DNA from: Inquilinus sp. Marseille-Q2685
GTDB taxonomy: Bacteria > Pseudomonadota > Alphaproteobacteria > DSM-16000 > Inquilinaceae
Reading direction: 5' to 3'
Length of the DNA stretch: 64,000 nucleotides
Assembly: GCF_916619195.1 (NCBI RefSeq)
Contig: NZ_CAKAKL010000013.1
Span: 1 to 64,000, forward strand
A program made the translations under genes and the position numbers. The notes beneath the pieces were generated by a model. The model did no database searches. It worked only from the letters and a program-made list of their open reading frames with translations, and was not told the origin of the DNA. Below are positions 34,426 through 41,608 of this stretch, piece after piece (position 1 is the first letter of the stretch; the number at the start of each line of letters is the position of its first letter).

Positions 34426-35124
34426 CGTCAGGCTCGCCGTCAGCGTCGCCGTGTAGAAGGCGACGAAGACCACGCCGGTGAACATCCACAGCACCGCGAC
34501 GCCGCGGGACAGCCAGTGGCGCGGCATCGCATCCGCCTGGGTGGCCAGGGTGCCGAGCCCCCAGAAGAAGGCCTGGAAGATCCCGGGGAAATAGCGCCTC
34601 GTGCCGATCAGGCCGTCCGGCTGGCCGCGTTCGACGAACCAGACGATGTGCGCCGGGATGATCGTCAGCAGCCCGGCGATGCCGAGCCAGACCAGCACCG
34701 CGGGCGACAGCAGCAGATGCAGCAGGCTGCCGAAGGCGGTGGCCTCGCGCCCCGGCCGCTCGCTGCGCGTCAGGATGCCGAGCCCGGCATTCAGGATCGG
34801 CTGCGAGAAATCGTAGTCGGTGATGCGGTCGGCGGTGATCGAGATCGCGCCGACGCCGACATCGGCCTCGCGGCCGGACACGGCGGCGAGCTGGGCCTGG
34901 ACGCTGGGCACCACCGTGAACTCGGTGGTCCAGTGGCGGCGGCTGGCGATCGCGTTCCAGAGATCGACGCTGACGCCGCTGAGCTGGCCGTGGGTCTCCC
35001 CCCCCATCGGCGGGACCCCCCGCACCGCCACGGGCACCACCCGCTGCGGCGCCTGCGCCGCGGCCGGCAGGACCGTCGCCGCCAGCGCGGCCGCCATCGT
35101 CAACATCCGCAACCTTGCCGACAC
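34039..35124 (-). CDS. Prokaryotic ionotropic glutamate receptor-like channel (GluR0 type)
   Basis: A 361-residue protein with a signal peptide (about 1-25, A-A-A-Q-A), then a split amino-acid-binding domain interrupted by a channel. Lobe 1 (25-130) carries SITADRITDYDFSQPI with the Thr and Arg that bind the ligand carboxylate. TM1 is about 135-165, a re-entrant pore loop about 182-195 (FQAFFWGLGTLA), TM2 about 207-233, ending in F-Y-T-A-T-L-T-A-S-L-T, the counterpart of the animal SYTANLAAFLT motif. Lobe 2 (235-361) has GGTTSARYL and VDAVVYDAPVLQYI, with the conserved acidic ligand residue. The potassium filter TVGYG of GluR0 is absent. GTG at 35124 has GGGGAG eight bases before it; ATG at 35106 is an alternative. 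Confidence 0.88.
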   Translation of the reverse strand: MSARLRMLTMAAALAATVLPAAAQAPQRVVPVAVRGVPPMGGETHGQLSGVSVDLWNAIASRRHWTTEFTVVPSVQAQLAAVSGREADVGVGAISITADRITDYDFSQPILNAGLGILTRSERPGREATAFGSLLHLLLSPAVLVWLGIAGLLTIIPAHIVWFVERGQPDGLIGTRRYFPGIFQAFFWGLGTLATQADAMPRHWLSRGVAVLWMFTGVVFVAFYTATLTASLTVQQIRQAINGPGDLPGKTVGTVGGTTSARYLGAANIQPVTFANAEDAYRALIDDRVDAVVYDAPVLQYIAAHEGLGRAGLVGPIFQPEDYGFVFRNDSDLRRDVDAALLSMRQDGSYEELRERWFGKS

Positions 35125-35532
35125 CGCACTCGCTCCCCGGGGACGCCGAGCAGCATCCTGGCCGCGGCGCCGGACCCGGGCCCAATGCCTTCGCGTCATG
35201 GGGCCAGATCGGAGGGACATGACGGGGCGGGCGCCGGCACCGCCATCCGGGCGATCCGCAGGGCTCGCCCGGATCTCTCACACCCCCTGCGACCTGCGCC
35301 GGTTCAAAATGCCGACGGGGCAGGAGAGCGGCGCAGCGCGATGCCTTTGCATCGGGCAAGCCGTTCGACGCACCCTGTCCGCATTTTCAACCGGCCCGAA
35401 GGGTCGTCTTGCGGCGGCCGCCTGCGGGGGCGGGCCGCTCAACCGTATGTCCCTATGCGCTTTTCGCGTCCCGCCCCCGCATCCGACTCGCCGCAAGACG
35501 ACGCAGGGCGTAGGGGGGGTGAGAGATCCGGG
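35125..35532. other. Upstream region of the receptor gene with a large hairpin
   Basis: A 408-base gap between the AraC stop and the receptor start, both on the minus strand. No gene is seen. It contains the long inverted repeat at 35403-35502 and a small perfect hairpin CGATGC-CTTT-GCATCG at 35339-35354. Confidence 0.55.
35403..35502. repeat. Long inverted repeat able to form a 100-base hairpin
   Basis: GTCGTCTTGCGGCG (35403-35416) pairs perfectly with 35489-35502, and TGCGGGGGCGGG (35423-35434) pairs perfectly with 35470-35481, separated by a short mismatched bulge. The loop is 35 bases. It lies 31 bases behind the AraC stop and could act as a terminator or be a small palindromic mobile element. 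Confidence 0.7.
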
Positions 35533-36582
35533 CTAACTCCCGGCCGACTGCGCCTGCCTGCGCCAGGTCGCGGGGGGAACGCCGAACTCCCGCTTGAAGG
35601 CGCGGATGAAGGCGGCCTCCGCCTCGTATCCCACCTCATAGGCGACCTGCGCGATCGGCTGGCGCCCCTCGCGCAGCTTGTCCCTGGCGGCCTGCATGCG
35701 CCAGAAGGTGAGATAGCGCTTCGGCGGCATGCCCACGAGCGCCGTGAACCGTTCGGCGAAGGCCGAGCGGGACAGCGCGACGTCCCTGGCCAGGCTCTCC
35801 GCCGTGCAGCGGCGGTCGAGGCTGCCATGCACCAGGGCCAGAGCCCGCCCGACGAACGGGTCGCGGATGCCGGCGAGCCAGCCGCGCTGCCCGGGCGGCA
35901 GCGTCGCCGCATAGCTGCGCACCGCCTCCACGAACATCAGCTCCGACAGGCGCGACATCACCGTCGACGTGCCGACCTCGCCCCGCTGCAGGCCCCGGAT
36001 GGCAAACCGCAGCGAGGATTCGATCCACTCGCTCGATCGTGCCCGGCCCGTGTCGACCTTCAGGATCCGCGGCAGGGTCGCGATCAGCGGGTTCCTGTCC
36101 TGATCGCTGCCCAGGAACCCGCAGATGATGTGGGTGGCTTCGCCGCCGCCGCCATGGACGATCCGCAGCATGCCGTCCGTGTCCTCGGCCTGGATGAGAT
36201 CATGGCCGTAGACCGGCTTCAGCCCGATCGAACTGCAGAGCAGATGCGGATCGTTGCGGGGCAGCAGCACCGTCTCGCCCGCGCGGACCTCCACCGGGTC
36301 CTGCCCGTCGACCCCCACGAGCATCCGGCCCGCCACAACGTAGTGGTAGCCGATCACCTGGCGGGGTTCGGCGAGGAACGGCCGGCAATCCTCGGGATCG
36401 ATCTTCGACAACACGCACCAGGGCGCGGTGAAGCGCGCGTCGAGGAACACCCCTCCGGTCAGCCGCACGGCACGCAGCACCTCCGACAACGGGTCGGCGG
36501 AGCCGTCCGGCCCGCCGGCGCCGGTCGGACGGTCAATCGATCCGGCGGGTCGATCATTCACCCTGGGCAGGCCGCGCTTCAT
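35533..36582 (-). CDS. AraC family transcriptional regulator (cupin_6 type)
   Basis: A 349-residue regulator. The N-terminal cupin_6 effector domain (about 30-230) includes F-T-A-P-W-C-V and V-G-Y-H-Y-V-V-A-G-R-M; the C-terminal helix-turn-helix pair (about 245-340) includes LARDVALSRSAFAERF and V-A-Y-E-V-G-Y-E-A-E-A-A-F. ATG at 36582 (M-K-R-G-L-P) is chosen, although the frame stays open upstream. It is divergent from the DUF1127-methyltransferase operon and may control it. Confidence 0.9.
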   Translation of the reverse strand: MKRGLPRVNDRPAGSIDRPTGAGGPDGSADPLSEVLRAVRLTGGVFLDARFTAPWCVLSKIDPEDCRPFLAEPRQVIGYHYVVAGRMLVGVDGQDPVEVRAGETVLLPRNDPHLLCSSIGLKPVYGHDLIQAEDTDGMLRIVHGGGGEATHIICGFLGSDQDRNPLIATLPRILKVDTGRARSSEWIESSLRFAIRGLQRGEVGTSTVMSRLSELMFVEAVRSYAATLPPGQRGWLAGIRDPFVGRALALVHGSLDRRCTAESLARDVALSRSAFAERFTALVGMPPKRYLTFWRMQAARDKLREGRQPIAQVAYEVGYEAEAAFIRAFKREFGVPPATWRRQAQSAGS

Positions 36583-36672
36583 CCTGGCACCGCGGCCGAA
36601 GTGACGCCGCCCCGCCGGCGGCCGAGCCCGACTGCGGTGGTCCCGTGACCCGAACGAGCACAGGGGACGATC

Positions 36673-36939
36673 ATGACTGCCCCCACTCCGGCAGCGCGCA
36701 TCGATGCGGCTGCCGATACCGAGACTGTACACCGCGCAGCGGGCTGGATCACGGCGATTGCGAGCCGGCTCACCGCTCCCATGACCCGGACGGCACGGGC
36801 GCGGCGCTCCGGCGACGCCCTGGCGCGGTTCAACGATCACATGCTGCAGGACATCGGCCTGACCCGAAGCGACGCCGTCCACACCGTTCTCTTCGGCCGC
36901 TGCCAACCTGCCGAAACGGCCAAGGATCCCCGATCATGA
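36673..36939 (+). CDS. DUF1127 (YjiS-like) small protein
   Basis: An 88-residue protein whose C-terminal half matches DUF1127: R-S-G-D-A-L-A-R-F-N-D-H-M-L-Q-D-I-G-L-T-R-S-D-A. Such small Arg-rich proteins bind RNA or phosphorylated partners and influence phosphate, carbon or stress responses in alphaproteobacteria. The 40-residue N-terminal extension is unusual. Its stop overlaps the next start by 4 bases (ATGA), so it is coupled to homocysteine S-methyltransferase. GGGGAC precedes the ATG. Confidence 0.85.
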   Translation: MTAPTPAARIDAAADTETVHRAAGWITAIASRLTAPMTRTARARRSGDALARFNDHMLQDIGLTRSDAVHTVLFGRCQPAETAKDPRS

Positions 36940-37883
36940 CCCAGTACAGATCCTGCCTGCCCCAGCTTCAGGGCGGGCTGTTCCTCACCGATGGCGGCAT
37001 CGAGACGACCCTGATCTTTCACGAAGGGCTGGAGCTGCCCCATTTCGCCGCGTTCGATCTGCTGAAGGACGAAGCCGGCCGGACCGCGCTGCGCCATTAC
37101 TATGCGCGCTACATCGAGATCGCGCGGAGGGACGGCACCGGCTTCGTCCTGGAGAGCCCGACCTGGCGCGCCAGCCCGGACTGGGGCCGGAAGCTCGGCT
37201 ACTCCGACGAGCAGCTGGACCAGGCCAACCGGGACGCGGTCGCGCTGATGCAGGAGCTGCGCCGTCAGTTCGAGATCCGGCGCACGCCGATGGTCGTCAG
37301 CGGCTGCGTCGGCCCGCGCGGCGACGGCTACGATCCGGGCCAGGTGATGAGCCCGGAGGAAGCCGCCGGCTATCACGGACGGCAGATCCGCACCTTCGGC
37401 CAGGCCGGGGTCGACATGGTGACCGCCATCACCATGACCAATGCGAACGAGGCCATCGGCGTGACGCGCGCCGCGCAGGAGGCCGGCCTGCCCGTGGCCG
37501 TCTCCTTCACCCTCGAGACCGACGGCAGGCTGCCGACGGGCCAGGGCCTGAAGGAGGCCGTCGAGGAGGTGGACGCGGCGACCTCCGGCGGGCCCGCCTA
37601 CTACATGATCAATTGCGCCCATCCGACCCATTTCGAGGAAACGCTTTCCGCCGGAGGCGCCTGGACCGAGCGCGTGCGGGGCCTGCGCGCGAACGCCTCC
37701 CGCCGCAGCCATCAGGAGCTCAACGACGCGCCCGATCTCGACGATGGCGATCCGGTGGAGCTCGGGCGGCAATACGGCGACCTGCTGAGGCGCCATCCGC
37801 AGATCAACGTGCTCGGCGGCTGCTGCGGCACCGACCATCGCCATGTCGAGCAGATCGGCGCGGCCTGCCGGGCGTTCGCCTGA
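36936..37883 (+). CDS. Homocysteine S-methyltransferase family protein
   Basis: A 315-residue cobalamin-independent methyltransferase of the MmuM/BHMT type. The zinc-binding Cys residues are visible in I-N-C-A-H-P and G-G-C-C-G-T. D-G-G-I-E-T-T-L-I near the N-terminus is the family start motif. It transfers a methyl group from S-methylmethionine, betaine or a related sulfonium to homocysteine in the cytoplasm. Coupled to the DUF1127 gene and followed 50 bases later by a SAM methyltransferase. Confidence 0.9.
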   Translation: MTQYRSCLPQLQGGLFLTDGGIETTLIFHEGLELPHFAAFDLLKDEAGRTALRHYYARYIEIARRDGTGFVLESPTWRASPDWGRKLGYSDEQLDQANRDAVALMQELRRQFEIRRTPMVVSGCVGPRGDGYDPGQVMSPEEAAGYHGRQIRTFGQAGVDMVTAITMTNANEAIGVTRAAQEAGLPVAVSFTLETDGRLPTGQGLKEAVEEVDAATSGGPAYYMINCAHPTHFEETLSAGGAWTERVRGLRANASRRSHQELNDAPDLDDGDPVELGRQYGDLLRRHPQINVLGGCCGTDHRHVEQIGAACRAFA

Positions 37884-37933
37884 CGGGCATGCCGGCGGCG
37901 AGCGCCGACACTTCAGCGTGAGAGGACCGGGAC

Positions 37934-38986
37934 ATGACTCTGGACATGACGAAGCTCGAGCCGCTGCTCGGGATGATGGTGAACGAGCTCGGCGCGGCGG
38001 CGAACGCCGCGCTGGTGCTGACCGGCGAAAAGCTCGGCTTCTACAAGGCCCTGGCCGGCGGCGAGCCGGTCACCCCGGCCGAGCTTGCCGAGAAGACCGG
38101 CACGCATGAGCGCTACGTGCGCGAATGGCTGTCTGCCCAGGCCGCCTCCGGCTTCGTGACCTATGATGCCCGGTCGGGACGGTTCACGCTGTCGCCCGAG
38201 CAGGCGGCCGTGCTCGCCGACGACGACAGCCCGGTCTATATGGGCGGCGGGTTCACGTCGCTCGCGGCCGTCTTCGCCGATGAGCCGAAGCTGACCGCGG
38301 CCTTCAGGACCGGCAAGGGCGTCGGCTGGGGCGAGCATTGCAACTGCCTGTTCTGCGGCACCGAGCGGTTCTTCCGCCCGGGCTACAAGGCCCATCTCCT
38401 GTCGGAATGGCTGCCTGCCCTCGACGGCGTCGTCGGGAAGCTGGAGCGCGGCGCCAGGGTCGCGGATGTCGGGTGCGGGCACGGCGCCTCGACCGTCATC
38501 ATGGCCGAGGCGTTCCCGAATTCGGAGTTCGTCGGGATCGACTTCCATGAGCCCTCGGTCCTGTGCGCCAGAGACAATGCCAAGAACCTCGGCAATGTCC
38601 GGTTCGAGGTCGCCCGTGCCCAGGACTATGCGGGATCGGGCTACGACTTGGTCACGATCTTCGATGCGCTGCACGACATGGGCGACCCCGCCGGGGCAGC
38701 CGCGCATGTGCGGCGGACATTGCGGCCCGACGGCACCCTGATGCTCGTGGAGCCGAGGGCCGGCGACACCCTGGCCGACAACCTCAACCCGATCGGGCGC
38801 GTCTACTACGCCTTCTCGGCGAGCATCTGCGTCCCGGCATCGCTGGGGCAGGAGGTCGGGACGGCCCTGGGTGCGCAGGCAGGGGAGAAGCGGCTGGCCG
38901 AGGTCGTCTGCCGGGGCGGCGGATTCTCGCGGATCCGCCGGGCGGCCGAGACGCCCTTCAACATGATCCTGGAAGCGCGTCCGTGA
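37934..38986 (+). CDS. Class I SAM-dependent methyltransferase with winged-helix N-terminus
   Basis: A 350-residue enzyme of the Rv2258c-like type. Residues about 10-95 form a winged helix (T-P-A-E-L-A-E-K-T-G-T-H-E-R-Y-V-R-E-W-L), and residues about 165-290 a Rossmann methyltransferase (motif I RVADVGCGHGAS, V-G-I-D-F-H-E, motif IV D-L-V-T-I-F-D-A-L-H-D-M-G-D-P). A Cys-rich strip (E-H-C-N-C-L-F-C-G-T) near residue 135 is characteristic of this group. Third gene of the operon with the homocysteine enzyme. Acceptor substrate unknown. Confidence 0.88.
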   Translation: MTLDMTKLEPLLGMMVNELGAAANAALVLTGEKLGFYKALAGGEPVTPAELAEKTGTHERYVREWLSAQAASGFVTYDARSGRFTLSPEQAAVLADDDSPVYMGGGFTSLAAVFADEPKLTAAFRTGKGVGWGEHCNCLFCGTERFFRPGYKAHLLSEWLPALDGVVGKLERGARVADVGCGHGASTVIMAEAFPNSEFVGIDFHEPSVLCARDNAKNLGNVRFEVARAQDYAGSGYDLVTIFDALHDMGDPAGAAAHVRRTLRPDGTLMLVEPRAGDTLADNLNPIGRVYYAFSASICVPASLGQEVGTALGAQAGEKRLAEVVCRGGGFSRIRRAAETPFNMILEARP

Positions 38987-39158
38987 CCGCGCGCCGCGCA
39001 TGGGCAGACCGCTGCCTGCCGACGTACACGTATCGATCGATGCGCGGACGGCATCGACCGATACCCGTTTCGGCTTGGACGGCGAGGCCGGGGCCGTAAC
39101 ACCCTCCCGGAGGGGGAACGGAGGCACCGAGGTGCCCGTCGCCTTTCGGGGAGGGACC

Positions 39159-40529
39159 ATGCACAGTGCGTTGCGGGTGCTGGCAGGAGCGTTCATCATG
39201 GCGTCATCGTTCACCGCCTTCGGCACGGCGCCGGCGGCCGCCGGGACCTTCGTCTACGTCTCCAACGCCGATGACGGGGACATCGACGGCTATGCCCTGG
39301 ACCAGGCCTCCGGCGCGCTGACGCCGCTCGGCAGGACCCCGGCCGGGCCGAAGGTGATGCCGATGACGGTCAGCCCGGACAGACGGCACCTCTATGCCGT
39401 GGTCCGGTCGGAGCCCTTCGCGGTCCTGACCTATGCCATCGATCCCGCCAGCGGCGCGCTGCGGCAGGAGGCGACGGCGCCGCTGCCCGACAGCATGGCC
39501 TATGTCTCGACCGACGCCACCGGCCGCGTCCTGTTCACCGCCTCCTATGGCGGCGACAAGGTGGCGGCGAGCCCGATCGGCGCGGACGGGCTGGTGAAGG
39601 CGGAAGCGGGCCAGGTGATCCCGACCGGCAGGAACGCCCATGCGATCCGCGCCGACCGCAGCAACCGCTTCGTCTATGCGACCAATCTCGGCAGCGACCA
39701 GATCGTCCAGTTCCGGTTCGACGCCGCGACCGGCCGGCTGACGCCGAACGATCCGCCGGCCGTCGAGGTGGCGGCCGGCAACGGCCCGCGCCATCCGGTC
39801 CTGTCGCCGGACGACAGGCACCTCTACGTGCTGTGCGAGCTGTCCGGCAACGTCCTGCATTTCGCGGTCGATCAGGACAAGGGGACGCTGACCCTGCGCG
39901 ACAGCACCGGCACGGTGCCGCCGGAGGCCGGGCTGGTGCCTGGCCTGCCGCCGGGGGCGCCGCCCGCCACCGACGGCAAGGCGAGGATCTGGGCCGCGGA
40001 CCTGCAGGCCACGCCCGACGGCCGCTTCCTCTACGCCACCGAGCGGACGACCAGCCGGATCGCGCTGCTGTCGATCGATCCCGGCACCGGCAAGCCGGCC
40101 TATGTCGGCAACTACGCCACGGAGACGCAGCCGCGCGGGATCCGGGTCGATGGGAGCGGGAGCTGGCTGGTGGCCACGGGCGAGAAGTCGGACCGGCTGT
40201 CGGTCTACCGGATCGACAAGGCAGACGGCGCCCTGACGCCGGTCGGCCGCTATCCGGTGGGCCGGGGCGCCAACTGGGTGGAGATCGTCGAGGTGCCGCG
40301 ACGGCGGGGCGGCTCCGGCGATCAGGCTGACGGCGCGCTGCGACGCACACCGGACAAAAAAGCCGGGGCCGCGTCACGGACGCGACCCCCGAGGCGAATA
40401 CGACGAGCGATCCCTGCCGGCTCACGGTGCAACAAGGATATCTCTCGGCGGGCCGCCGGCTGTCAGCTGTTCGGTATCTCGTTGATCGAGATGTTGATGA
40501 AGCCGGGTCCGTTGACGACGCCGTCCTGA
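39159..40529 (+). CDS. Exported lactonase-family beta-propeller protein
   Basis: About 385 residues form a signal peptide (ending A-P-A-A-A-G) and a seven-bladed propeller of the 6-phosphogluconolactonase/lactonase family, with repeated F-V-Y-V-S-N / L-Y-A-V-V / F-V-Y-A-T-N blade starts and R-G-I-R-V-D near the end. ATG at 39159 has GGAGG four bases upstream. The frame does not stop after the last blade (near 40310): it continues about 70 Arg-rich residues through the opposing gene's terminator and 67 bases into that gene. The tail is probably artefactual. In the periplasm it might act on lactones or bind a ligand. Confidence 0.82.
   Translation: MHSALRVLAGAFIMASSFTAFGTAPAAAGTFVYVSNADDGDIDGYALDQASGALTPLGRTPAGPKVMPMTVSPDRRHLYAVVRSEPFAVLTYAIDPASGALRQEATAPLPDSMAYVSTDATGRVLFTASYGGDKVAASPIGADGLVKAEAGQVIPTGRNAHAIRADRSNRFVYATNLGSDQIVQFRFDAATGRLTPNDPPAVEVAAGNGPRHPVLSPDDRHLYVLCELSGNVLHFAVDQDKGTLTLRDSTGTVPPEAGLVPGLPPGAPPATDGKARIWAADLQATPDGRFLYATERTTSRIALLSIDPGTGKPAYVGNYATETQPRGIRVDGSGSWLVATGEKSDRLSVYRIDKADGALTPVGRYPVGRGANWVEIVEVPRRRGGSGDQADGALRRTPDKKAGAASRTRPPRRIRRAIPAGSRCNKDISRRAAGCQLFGISLIEMLMKPGPLTTPS
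40355..40391 (-). terminator. Intrinsic terminator of the glycine-rich gene
   Basis: On the minus strand a GC-rich stem with core GCGTC/GACGC (40363-40391) is followed by CTTTTTTG. It lies about 70 bases behind the stop at 40463 and is a textbook rho-independent signal. Confidence 0.85.
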
Positions 40530-41380
40530 TACACGACGCCGGTCGGTGGGTTCGACTGATTGAGGACGGGCACGAAGCTGGAACCGCCGCCCCCGCCACC
40601 GCCGCCCCCGTTCGGGGCTGGGGTCGCACCGCCCTGGTCCAGGCCCCCGCCACCACCGCCGCCCGCGTAGCCGCCGCCACCGCCGCCGCCCGCGAGACCC
40701 TTGTTCCACGAGGTCCCGGACCCGGCTCCGCCGCCGCCGCCTTCCGCCGGGACGGCCCCTGGATGCCCGTTGGACGAGGGGCCGTTTCCGCCGGTGCCGG
40801 GCTGGGCTCCGACGGCCCCGAGGCCTCCGCCGCAGGTCGTGGCGCCGCTGCTGTTCGTACCGGAGCCGCCGGCTGTGGCATTCTGGCCGCCGTTGCCGCC
40901 GGCTCCACCGCTGCCGTGGTTGCACGAGGTGCCGCTGCCGCCACCGCCGCCGGCAAAGAGGATATACTGGCCCGGCTGGCCCGACGGCATCAGCTGGATG
41001 CTCGAGCAGCCTCCGCCGCCCCCTCCGTTTCCGTCGTGATGGGCGTGGCCGCCATTGCCGCCCCCGCCGCCGCTGCTGCCATTGCTGCCGCCGCCGCCGC
41101 CGTTGTCGCCGGTGGCGCCCGGCCCCCCCACGCTGATTTGCATTTGGTACGGCCCCGGTCCCCAGTCCGAGGTGACAGGGATCGTGGCGGTGACCTGCCC
41201 TCCCTTGCCGCCTGCGGGACCATAATGACCGGCACCGCCCACCGCGCCGCCGGCCACCACGCTGATGCCCGTGACGGTGTAATTCGAGCTGCTCGGCGTG
41301 ACGTAGATCGTCCTCGTTCCAGGCCCGTAGGCGGTGAGACCGTCCTTGGCGGTCAGGGTCTGGATCTTGTTATCAGCCAT
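40463..41380 (-). CDS. Very glycine-rich protein (305 aa), function unknown
   Basis: I do not recognise a named family. Residues 1-45 are ordinary (M-A-D-N-K-I-Q-T-L-T-A), 45-95 look like a beta-sandwich strand set (QVTATIPVTSDWGPGPYQM), and about 95-275 is dominated by poly-Gly runs with Ser, Asn, Ala and a few Cys (C-S-S-I, S-C-N-H, T-T-C-G). The composition resembles the Gly_rich domain of bacterial surface proteins and phage tail fibres. No signal peptide is visible, so export, if any, would be by another route. ATG at 41380 has AGGAG eight bases upstream. A strong terminator follows. Monocistronic. Confidence 0.75.
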   Translation of the reverse strand: MADNKIQTLTAKDGLTAYGPGTRTIYVTPSSSNYTVTGISVVAGGAVGGAGHYGPAGGKGGQVTATIPVTSDWGPGPYQMQISVGGPGATGDNGGGGGSNGSSGGGGGNGGHAHHDGNGGGGGGCSSIQLMPSGQPGQYILFAGGGGGSGTSCNHGSGGAGGNGGQNATAGGSGTNSSGATTCGGGLGAVGAQPGTGGNGPSSNGHPGAVPAEGGGGGAGSGTSWNKGLAGGGGGGGYAGGGGGGGLDQGGATPAPNGGGGGGGGGSSFVPVLNQSNPPTGVVYQDGVVNGPGFINISINEIPNS

Positions 41381-41608
41381 CTCCAATTCTCCTCTTGCGT
41401 ATGAAATTTCCAAGCAGCCCAAAGCCAGACGACAGGCCGGATGCTGCTCGCCCAAATCACCCGCTCGTTCGCCGGCACGGCCACGTTCCCGTCGCGGCGC
41501 CGGCAATCCCTTGCGGATAGGAAGTAAAGCTTACCATCATATAATGTTATGCAATAGATCCAGATGGCTCCCATCGATGGATCCAGATGCACGTGCATAG
41601 GCGCCCCT

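Noticed and set aside
33898..36648. A frame starting with TTG behind a good AGGAGG at 33885, downstream of the RTX pair
   Set aside because: After a few dozen codons it is antisense to the receptor and AraC genes and loses protein-like composition. A short peptide cannot be excluded, but there is no further support.
36600..36936. A SAM or cobalamin riboswitch ahead of homocysteine S-methyltransferase
   Set aside because: The interval is occupied by the DUF1127 gene and I could not identify conserved riboswitch core elements in the 90 bases before it.
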